A DNA stretch of 64,000 bases from Mucilaginibacter sp. UR6-11 (lineage in GTDB: Bacteria > Bacteroidota > Bacteroidia > Sphingobacteriales > Sphingobacteriaceae): NCBI RefSeq assembly GCF_020880695.1, contig NZ_JAJIWO010000002.1, forward strand, positions 762,885 to 826,884. Reading direction: 5' to 3'. The notes beneath the pieces were generated by a model. That model did no database searches. It had not been told where the DNA came from and saw only the letters and a program-made list of their open reading frames with translations. The position numbers and the translations under genes are program-made. This document shows positions 36,808 to 43,429 of the stretch, one piece after another; the first letter of the stretch is position 1, and every line of letters starts with the position of its first letter.

Positions 36808-36892
36808 TTGGCCACTGGTCATTAGTCATTAGTATGACGGACCGGTAATCCAAAGGTTATCACAAATGACGAATGACGAATGACAAATGACC
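36808..36892. repeat. Word-repeat inverted element (gtcatt family) reaching into a start codon
   Basis: The left arm ggtcattagtcattagt (36817-36833) pairs with the right arm acgaatgacaaatgacc (36876-36892), with two mismatches; atgac words repeat four times on the right. The right arm contains the ATG of the ABC ATPase gene. Confidence 0.75.
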
Positions 36893-37515
36893 AATTCTCC
36901 ATCAAGCTAAGTCAAATCGGCCGCCGCTTTAACCGAGACTGGATTTTCCGGGGGATAGATCATACATTTATAAGCGGCGAAAGTTATGCTATACTGGGAT
37001 CAAATGGTTCGGGTAAATCAACCTTATTAGCCGTATTAAACGGCAGTCTTTCGCCATCTGCCGGTAGTATCAATTATTTTTTTGAGAATAAAGAGGTCGA
37101 GGTTGAACAAGTGTTTCAGCATCTCAGCCTGGCCGCGCCGTACCTGGAACTGATAGAAGAATTTTCGCTGGGGGAAATGATCGATTTTCACTTTAAGTTT
37201 AAAACCTATAAGCAGAGGATAGATAAAACTGTTATAATTGAACTGTTGAACCTGCCCGGCAGCCAAAACAAGCTGATCCGTTACTTTTCATCAGGGATGA
37301 AACAGCGCCTTAAGCTGGCGCTGGCTTTTTGTGCTGATACGCCCATATTGATGCTGGACGAACCCACCTCAAATTTAGACGCGCAGGGGGTAGACTGGTA
37401 CTTAAATTTGGTACAACAGTTTGCGAAGGACAGGTTAACCATTATCTGCTCCAACCAGGAGCATGAATATAGTTTTTGCAAGCACCGGTTAAACATAACT
37501 GATTATAAACAATGA
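36880..37515 (+). CDS. ABC transporter ATP-binding protein
   Basis: A 211-aa ABC ATPase: Walker A GSNGSGKST (near 40-48), Q-loop VFQHLS, signature YFSSGMKQRLKLALA (variant, SSGMKQ), Walker B ILMLDEPTSNLD. No permease is adjacent. Position after lpxA is conserved in relatives by my recollection. The start ATG lies in a repeat arm; no other good start is nearby. ATGA overlap with the next gene. Confidence 0.92.
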   Translation: MTNDQFSIKLSQIGRRFNRDWIFRGIDHTFISGESYAILGSNGSGKSTLLAVLNGSLSPSAGSINYFFENKEVEVEQVFQHLSLAAPYLELIEEFSLGEMIDFHFKFKTYKQRIDKTVIIELLNLPGSQNKLIRYFSSGMKQRLKLALAFCADTPILMLDEPTSNLDAQGVDWYLNLVQQFAKDRLTIICSNQEHEYSFCKHRLNITDYKQ

Positions 37516-38642
37516 TACTGCTTGTTTACAGCATTGCTGCCACTGTTATATGGATAGGGTTTATGACCTACCTGCTGATCGGCCTCCATCAAATCAAAAA
37601 ATTAAAAGCCCAGCCAATTACTGCAGAACAGCCACCCTTAGCTATCATTATAGCAGTACGTAACGAAGAGGAAGATTTAGAGAAAGCTTTGCAAAGCGTT
37701 TGTAATATCAATTACCAGAACCATCGCATTATTGTAGTGAATGACAGGTCGACCGACCGCACTGCCGAAATATTAGCCGGGTTTGATCATCCCCGAATGA
37801 AGTTAATTACACTGGATGAATTACCGCATGGTTGGCTTGGTAAGAACAACGCTTTATACCAGGGCTATAAAAACAGCACCGAAGAATGGATGCTGTTTAC
37901 TGATGCTGATATAGAGTTTCACCCTGATGCCATCAGCCGGGCGTTTGGCTACGTGGAAAAACACAACCTCGACCATTTAAGCGTATTGCCCGATGTAAGG
38001 TCAAGATCAGTTATTTTAAATAGTGTACTGGCAACCTTTAGCATGATGCTGATGATGTTGACGCGCCCCTGGGATGCCAAAAAACCGCGCCGCAGCGGAT
38101 CATTAGGCGTTGGTGCCTTTAACCTGGTTAAACGCACTGCTTATGAACAGGCAGGCACTCATGTGAAAATAAAGCTGCGGCCTGATGATGATTTAAAACT
38201 GGGCCAGAATATTAAGCGCGCTGGCCTGCGGCAGGACGTATTAAGCGGCGGAGGTTATATCTGCTTAGAGTGGTACAAAAGTCTGCAGCAGTTTAGAAAC
38301 GGGTTGTTAAAAAACTCTTTTTCAGTTGGTAATTATAATGCCTTCAGGACGGTTGCCGATGTTACGGCCACCTTATTAACCACTGCCCTGCCCATCCCCG
38401 TCATGCTTATTTTTGGCGATACGGCTATCCGCTTAATGGCTTGTTTGGTATTGGCCGCACAGGTTTTCTTTATGTCAGTCAATCCGCGAAATAAATGGTG
38501 GTACGCGCTGATGATACCTTACGCCGGGTTTTTAATGGCTTATATTCTTGCAAAATCGGCCTGTGTTACGTTAAAGCAGGGCGGGATTTATTGGCGGGAA
38601 AGCTTTTATTCGCTGGCGATGTTGAGGGGTGAGGAAGAATAA
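37512..38642 (+). CDS. Membrane glycosyltransferase, family 2
   Basis: A 376-aa protein with an N-terminal membrane helix (LLVYSIAATVIWIGFMTYLL), a GT-A domain (VNDRSTDRTAEIL, FTDADIEF with the metal-binding DxD, RPDDDLKLG) and two or three C-terminal helices. Similar in layout to carotenoid or lipid glycosyltransferases; the acceptor is unknown. Coupled to the ABC ATPase gene. Confidence 0.88.
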   Translation: MILLVYSIAATVIWIGFMTYLLIGLHQIKKLKAQPITAEQPPLAIIIAVRNEEEDLEKALQSVCNINYQNHRIIVVNDRSTDRTAEILAGFDHPRMKLITLDELPHGWLGKNNALYQGYKNSTEEWMLFTDADIEFHPDAISRAFGYVEKHNLDHLSVLPDVRSRSVILNSVLATFSMMLMMLTRPWDAKKPRRSGSLGVGAFNLVKRTAYEQAGTHVKIKLRPDDDLKLGQNIKRAGLRQDVLSGGGYICLEWYKSLQQFRNGLLKNSFSVGNYNAFRTVADVTATLLTTALPIPVMLIFGDTAIRLMACLVLAAQVFFMSVNPRNKWWYALMIPYAGFLMAYILAKSACVTLKQGGIYWRESFYSLAMLRGEEE

Positions 38643-39027
38643 ATAAATTACTTATAACTTATCGTTCCCTGAGGGTTCTTGAAAAACTCTGAAAAAAGCC
38701 CAAACTTATACGGCTTTTCATAAATTCCAGGTGTTTCACTTAAAGTGTTTCACTCTAAATCGTAAAACATCCAAAAAATCAGTTAGAACGGTTATTTACA
38801 ATCGGTTAACAACATCGCCTGAAGTATTTGTACTGTTGCAAAGTGTTTCACCCGACTTTATTAATTAGCTTATTTACAGGATAGTAGTAGAAAAAGTGTT
38901 GCAAAGTGTTTCACTTTTTTGTGAAACAGTACACTTAACGCGCCAGCCTGATTATGGCATAATTAGGACAATGGGCGAAAAACAAAATCCCATCCGCTTC
39001 CTTGTCTACCTATAAACAAAACTACTT
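38643..39027. promoter_or_regulatory. Spacer with clustered GTGTTTCAC sites before the alcohol dehydrogenase
   Basis: No gene in 385 bases. Four direct copies of GTGTTTCAC start at 38731, 38745, 38843 and 38906. The last two lie in an exact 18-base repeat (38834-38851 and 38897-38914). The fourth copy forms a palindrome GTTTCAC-N6-GTGAAAC (38908-38927). This looks like an operator array for a DNA-binding protein; none is encoded beside it. Confidence 0.6.
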
Positions 39028-40071
39028 ATGATACCAGTAAAAGGATACGCGGCGCAAACGCCGGAAACAGATCTTGCCCCGTGGGATTTTGAAAGACGCG
39101 AAGTTGGGCCGCATGATGTACAGTTTGATATTTTATTTTGCGGCGTTTGCCACTCTGATCTGCACCAGATCAAAAACGATTGGTTTGAAGGGATCTTCCC
39201 GATGGTGCCCGGTCACGAAATTGTTGGCCGTATAGTTAAGGTTGGCGACCATGTAACGAAATTTCAGGTTGGCCAGCTGGCAGGTACCGGCTGTATGGTC
39301 GACTCGTGCCGTGTGTGCGAAAACTGTAAAGAAGGCCTGGAGCAATACTGTATCCCGGGCAGCTCGCAAACCTATAATGGTTTGGAGCAGGACAAAAAAA
39401 CACCTACCTACGGTGGCTACTCGAACAGCATTGTAGTTAACGAAGATTTTGTATTGCATATATCTGAAGACCTTGACCTGGCTGCTACCGCGCCGTTATT
39501 GTGCGCAGGTATAACCACCTATTCGCCACTACGCCACTGGAAGGTTGGGAAAGCCCACAAACTGGCTGTTTTAGGTTTAGGCGGATTGGGCCACATGGGC
39601 GTTAAATTTGGTGTTGCGCTTGGTGCCGAGGTAACGGTATTAAGTACCTCGCCTAAAAAAGAAGCGGATGCTAAAGCCTTAGGCGCCCATCATTTTTTGG
39701 TAACCACAGATGAAGAGCAAGTTAAAGCCGCTGCTAATACGTTTGATTTTATATTAGACACCGTGGCAGCCCCACACGATTTTAATATGTATCTTAATTT
39801 ATTAAAAATTAATGGTGTGCATATTTGTGTTGGCGTACCACCGGAGCCGGCCAGTATAGCGGCATTTAGCTTAATAGGTGGCCGCAGAAGTTTGGCTGGT
39901 TCATCTATAGGCGGCATAGCCGAAACGCAGGAGATGCTGGATTTCTGCGCCGAGCACAAGATCGTTTCAGATATTGAAATGATTGATATCAAAGATATTC
40001 AAACTGCTTATGACCGTATGGTTAAAGGCGATGTGCGTTACCGCTTTGTAATAGATATGGCCACGCTGTAA
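39028..40071 (+). CDS. Zinc-dependent NAD(P) alcohol dehydrogenase
   Basis: A 347-aa MDR enzyme of the cinnamyl-alcohol/YahK group: catalytic zinc ligands in CGVCHSDLHQ and GHEIVG, structural zinc cysteines in CMVDSCRVCENCKEGLEQYC, cofactor loop GLGGLGHMGVKF. STSPKKE after the second strand suggests NADPH. Likely reduces aldehydes; the long operator-like upstream region suggests induced expression. Confidence 0.94.
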   Translation: MIPVKGYAAQTPETDLAPWDFERREVGPHDVQFDILFCGVCHSDLHQIKNDWFEGIFPMVPGHEIVGRIVKVGDHVTKFQVGQLAGTGCMVDSCRVCENCKEGLEQYCIPGSSQTYNGLEQDKKTPTYGGYSNSIVVNEDFVLHISEDLDLAATAPLLCAGITTYSPLRHWKVGKAHKLAVLGLGGLGHMGVKFGVALGAEVTVLSTSPKKEADAKALGAHHFLVTTDEEQVKAAANTFDFILDTVAAPHDFNMYLNLLKINGVHICVGVPPEPASIAAFSLIGGRRSLAGSSIGGIAETQEMLDFCAEHKIVSDIEMIDIKDIQTAYDRMVKGDVRYRFVIDMATL

Positions 40072-40090
40072 GGCAAAAGGTTAAAGCAAC

Positions 40091-40137
40091 AAAGGCGAAA
40101 GGCGAAAGGCAAAAAAACCTTTTTACCTTTCGCCTTT
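40091..40137 (+). repeat. Word-repeat hairpin (aaaggcg family) after the alcohol dehydrogenase
   Basis: Two overlapping copies of aaaggcgaaagg (40091-40102 and 40098-40109) can each pair with cctttcgccttt (40126-40137). Possible terminator; it also precedes the efp promoter. Confidence 0.75.
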
Positions 40138-40166
40138 TACCTCAATAAAAGCCTTTCACCTCAAAC

Positions 40167-40197
40167 TTGCAACTTTCCCTGTAAGTCCCTAAGTTTG
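40167..40197 (+). promoter_or_regulatory. Promoter of efp
   Basis: TTG at 40167-40169 (-33 element), 20 bases, then TAAGTTTG at 40190-40197 (-7 element); ATG follows 19 bases later. Spacing fits the Bacteroidota consensus. Confidence 0.65.
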
Positions 40198-40216
40198 CGC
40201 CTTCAATAATATTACT

Positions 40217-40780
40217 ATGTCTAAAGCATCTGAAGTAAAAAATGGTAACATTCTTCGCTTTAATGGCGAGCTGTTACAGGTAGAAGAGTTTTTACACCGT
40301 ACACCGGGTAACCTGCGCGCGTTTTACCAGGCCCGCATGCGTAATGTAAAAAGTGGCAAACTGGTCGAATATCGTTTCCGTACAGACGAGGACGTTACGA
40401 TTGCCCGGGTTGAAACCAACAATTACCAATATTTATATGATGACGGCACTGGTTTGGTGATCATGGATAACGACACTTACGATCAGCATACCGTACCCAA
40501 AGCCTTATTTGGCCCGGCCGTAAAGTTTTTAAAAGAGGGCATGAATGTTATTGTAGCTTTTGAAAGCGAAGAACCGATAATGGCCAATATCCCTGCATCA
40601 GCCGAATTAGAAATAACTTATACCGAGCCCGCCGTAAAAGGCGATACTTCAACCGGTGCGCTGAAAAAAGCTACCGTTGAAACAGGGGCAGAAATCAACG
40701 TTCCGCTATTCATCAATATCGGCGATAAAGTTAAAGTAGATACGGTTAACGGCACTTACGTAGAGCGGGTTAAATCATAG
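40217..40780 (+). CDS. efp: Elongation factor P
   Basis: Relieves ribosome stalling at polyproline; 187 aa with the three OB-like domains and the C-terminal GDKVKVDTVNGTYVERV. The functional loop reads PGNLRAFYQ: aligned to E. coli PGKGQAF, the modified Lys34 is Asn (residue 32), with Arg34 two places further. So neither beta-lysylation nor rhamnosylation at the standard position seems possible. Confidence 0.96.
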   Translation: MSKASEVKNGNILRFNGELLQVEEFLHRTPGNLRAFYQARMRNVKSGKLVEYRFRTDEDVTIARVETNNYQYLYDDGTGLVIMDNDTYDQHTVPKALFGPAVKFLKEGMNVIVAFESEEPIMANIPASAELEITYTEPAVKGDTSTGALKKATVETGAEINVPLFINIGDKVKVDTVNGTYVERVKS

Positions 40781-40819
40781 CCGTTCCACAAGTATTATAA
40801 GTTGAGTAGAGGTTGGTTG

Positions 40820-41329
40820 CTATCTCAGATAAACTGCATCTTCTTCACCGCTCTCGCTCAGTACCACGTCAATATGTTCTTTAATGATGGTAGACAGTGC
40901 TATGCCCGAGTAATCGGTACTGACAGGGAAATTTTTGTGGTTCCGGTCAACCAATACAACGGTACGCAGTTTTTTCAACGGTACATTCATAAATACGCCG
41001 AAGCCGTAAGCAAGGGATTTGCCGCTGTTCAGTACATCATCCACTAAAATAACCACCTTGCCGTTACATATTTGCAGGTCAAAATCCAGCCGGGCATGCA
41101 GGCTTGAGCTAAAGCGGTCAAGGTCAATAGTAAGCAGCGTGCTTTTAAATGGCGCAATTTTATCCAGTACTTTTTTTAAGCGTGCCGCTAAAAACCCGCC
41201 GCGCGGCAGCATGCCGGCAATTACTATCTCCGTTTCGTCAAAGTTATCTTCCAGGATCTGGTAAGCAATACGGTCAATTTTTTGCTGTATTTGCTGTTTA
41301 TTTAAGATGAGTAATTTTTTGCCTTCCAT
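40820..41329 (-). CDS. Phosphoribosyltransferase (PyrR-like)
   Basis: A 169-aa type I PRTase: PRPP loop VVILVDDVLNSGKSL and the N-terminal segment ILNKQQIQQKIDRIAYQI with GMLPRGGFLAARL. PyrR proteins are uracil PRTases and RNA-binding attenuators in Firmicutes; no pyrimidine genes are adjacent, so the role is open. Confidence 0.85.
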   Translation of the reverse strand: MEGKKLLILNKQQIQQKIDRIAYQILEDNFDETEIVIAGMLPRGGFLAARLKKVLDKIAPFKSTLLTIDLDRFSSSLHARLDFDLQICNGKVVILVDDVLNSGKSLAYGFGVFMNVPLKKLRTVVLVDRNHKNFPVSTDYSGIALSTIIKEHIDVVLSESGEEDAVYLR

Positions 41330-41377
41330 TTTGTTGCTACTTACGCTAAAGTAAATAAATTAATTAAATGACAAGGG

Positions 41378-41773
41378 TCATTCGTAGGGTACAAACACAA
41401 AATTTGCCCCTTCGGGCACCACTACAAACACGCACATAAAATCTTTTGGATTTTTGTAGTTGGTTATAAAACGATCTTTCAGCTCGGGTTTTACAACACC
41501 TGCCTCTAAAAATTCCTCCAGGGTTGAAGCGTGGATGCTCCATTCGGTATTTAATTCAAAGCGGTCCAATATCAGCTCGCCCAGTTTTAGTTCATGCTGA
41601 TGAGCGATAAAGATAGGGTACCTTGACAGTCCCTCTACCATAATCTCCACCGCAACTTCGCGTATGGATTCACTAAACATTTTCAGATCGCGCTGTAAAC
41701 TTACCAGCGGACTATCAGCCGCCGGCTTTTGCGCCCCACCACGATTTTCATTAAGCAATTCTTCCGGTTCCAT
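41378..41773 (-). CDS. Conserved hypothetical protein, 131 aa
   Basis: No named domain. Start set at ATG 41773 (MEPEELLNENRGG); the frame continues 22 codons upstream but those are translated spacer repeat (CLPCRGDFRG comes from the C/G-rich word), so the longer start is rejected. A helical mid-part (RDLKMFSESIREVAVEIMVEG) and a C-terminal strand-rich part (FMCVFVVVPEGANFVFVPYE). Soluble. Downstream of rlmD on the same strand. Confidence 0.8.
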   Translation of the reverse strand: MEPEELLNENRGGAQKPAADSPLVSLQRDLKMFSESIREVAVEIMVEGLSRYPIFIAHQHELKLGELILDRFELNTEWSIHASTLEEFLEAGVVKPELKDRFITNYKNPKDFMCVFVVVPEGANFVFVPYE

Positions 41774-41786
41774 AAGGCTACCTCTA

Positions 41787-41860
41787 AAATCTCCCCGGCA
41801 GGGAAGACATTTTGTTTTTATTTTAAACTTCTTTTTCAAAATTCTCCCGATAGGGAGGAT
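41787..41860. repeat. C/G-rich word element between rlmD and the 131-aa gene
   Basis: tctccccggcagggaagac (41791-41809) and ttctcccgatagggaggat (41842-41860): each is a small ccc/ggg hairpin, repeated in the same order. Same word class as 22960-23058. Confidence 0.6.
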
Positions 41861-41866
41861 TAACCG

Positions 41867-43273
41867 CTAATCTCTCAAAACCAACAGCACCACATTCTCT
41901 ACGTGCTGTGTATGGGGGAACATATCCACCGGTTGTATCTTTACCGTATCATATTTTTCTTTCAGCACCAGCAGGTCGCGGGCCTGGGTGGCAGCGTTGC
42001 AGCTTACGTAAACTATTTTTTTAGCTTCAATTTCTATTAACCGGGCAACCACATCCGGGTGCATGCCGGCGCGCGGCGGGTCGGATATGATCACATCGGG
42101 CTTGCCGTGTTCGGCAACAAATTCTGCCGACAGGACATCTTTCATATCGCCGGCGTAAAATTTGGTATTGGTGATGTTATTGATGGCACTATTTATTTTG
42201 GCATCCTCAATAGCGCTGGGCACGTATTCTACGCCTACTACTTCTTTAACGTGGCCCGCCACAAAGTTAGCAATGGTGCCTGCGCCGGTATACAAGTCAT
42301 AAACCAGTTCGTCGCCTTTAAACCCGGCAAAGTCGCGGGTTATTTCATACAGGCGCAGGGCCTGTATACTGTTGGTTTGGTAAAATGATTTTGGACCGAT
42401 GCGGAACCTGATGCCCAGCATTTCTTCATGGATATATTGCGGGCCCTTCCAGGCCGTAACATCCTGGTCAAAAATGGTATCGTTCTTTTTTTCGTTAAGG
42501 ATATAAAGCAAAGATGTTATCTCCGGGAACTCCGTTTCAACAAAGCTCATCAGCTTGTTTACTGTTTCCTCATCCGCATAAGCGAAAACAACGATCACCA
42601 TAAGCTCGCCTGTGGACGAGGTGCGGATAATAAGGTTACGTAAATTACCTTCGTGGTTACGCAGGTCATAATAGGTATAGCCGTTTTGTTTCGCAAATTC
42701 ATCAATACGGTTACGGATATCATTACTTGGGTCGGCCTGTAAGTAGCAATGCTGTACATCCAGGATCTTATCAAAACGGCCGGGGATGTGGAAACCCAGC
42801 GCGTTCATGTTAAGCGCGGTATCTTCCCGGTTCTCCCCATCATACAGCCAGCGTTTGTTGCTGAAAGTAAATTCTAATTTATTGCGATAATACCTGTCGG
42901 CCGGTGACGGTATGATAGGCATCATTCCGCCTGTATCGATCTTAGCCAGCCGGCTCAGGGCATCAGCTACTGATTTTTGTTTGAATTGCAGTTGGGCCTC
43001 ATAGGTCATATGCTGCCATTTGCAGCCGCCGCAGGTACCAAAGTGCTGGCAAAAAGGTTCGACCCTGTATTCGCTGGCTTGTTTAAGGCCGATGATCTTA
43101 GCCTCGCCAAAGTTTTTCTTACTGCGGTAAACCTGTACGTCAACCACATCGCCGGGCACAGCTTTTTCAACAAACAACACAAAATCGTCTGCCTTGCCTA
43201 CGCCTTTGCCTTCTTCGGCAATATCAATAATGGTAACGTCCTCAAAAACCTGGTTCTTTGCTCCTCTGCTCAT
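41867..43273 (-). CDS. rlmD: 23S rRNA (uracil-C5)-methyltransferase RlmD/TrmA family
   Basis: A 468-aa SAM-dependent RNA m5U methyltransferase: N-terminal TRAM domain, the 4Fe-4S cysteines CQHFGTCGGCKWQHM, SAM motif VYDLYTGAGTIANFVA, catalytic Cys in YVSCNAATQARD and the end HTQHVENVVLL. Start ATG 43273 (MSRGAKNQ), because a perfect -7 box TACCTTTG ends six bases before it; the in-frame TTG at 43282 lies in that box. RlmD versus RlmC/TrmA is not certain. Confidence 0.93.
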   Translation of the reverse strand: MSRGAKNQVFEDVTIIDIAEEGKGVGKADDFVLFVEKAVPGDVVDVQVYRSKKNFGEAKIIGLKQASEYRVEPFCQHFGTCGGCKWQHMTYEAQLQFKQKSVADALSRLAKIDTGGMMPIIPSPADRYYRNKLEFTFSNKRWLYDGENREDTALNMNALGFHIPGRFDKILDVQHCYLQADPSNDIRNRIDEFAKQNGYTYYDLRNHEGNLRNLIIRTSSTGELMVIVVFAYADEETVNKLMSFVETEFPEITSLLYILNEKKNDTIFDQDVTAWKGPQYIHEEMLGIRFRIGPKSFYQTNSIQALRLYEITRDFAGFKGDELVYDLYTGAGTIANFVAGHVKEVVGVEYVPSAIEDAKINSAINNITNTKFYAGDMKDVLSAEFVAEHGKPDVIISDPPRAGMHPDVVARLIEIEAKKIVYVSCNAATQARDLLVLKEKYDTVKIQPVDMFPHTQHVENVVLLVLRD

Positions 43274-43279
43274 TGCGCG

Positions 43280-43287
43280 CAAAGGTA
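43280..43287 (-). promoter_or_regulatory. -7 box six bases before rlmD
   Basis: TACCTTTG on the minus strand, then six bases, then ATG. Confidence 0.55.
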
Positions 43288-43330
43288 AGCGTATTTTTTA
43301 ATGTGCGAAAGGAATGTGAGGAGTATTGAA

Positions 43331-43409
43331 TAGCTGGTATCAAGTACCAAGTAGCTGGTATCAAGCAGGAAGTATCAGGTAGCAAGACAAAATGCGGCTA
43401 CCTGATACT
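43331..43409. repeat. Word-repeat element (ggtatcaag family) with 13-bp hairpin
   Basis: tagctggtatcaag occurs twice (43331-43344 and 43352-43365); then arms agtatcaggtagc (43371-43383) and gctacctgatact (43397-43409) form a perfect 13-bp stem with a 13-nt loop. Confidence 0.8.
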
Positions 43410-43429
43410 AATTACCCTGATTCCAGGCA

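Noticed and set aside
41774..41839. N-terminal extension of the 131-aa protein
   Set aside because: The added residues are encoded by the C/G-rich spacer repeat, which occurs elsewhere outside genes.
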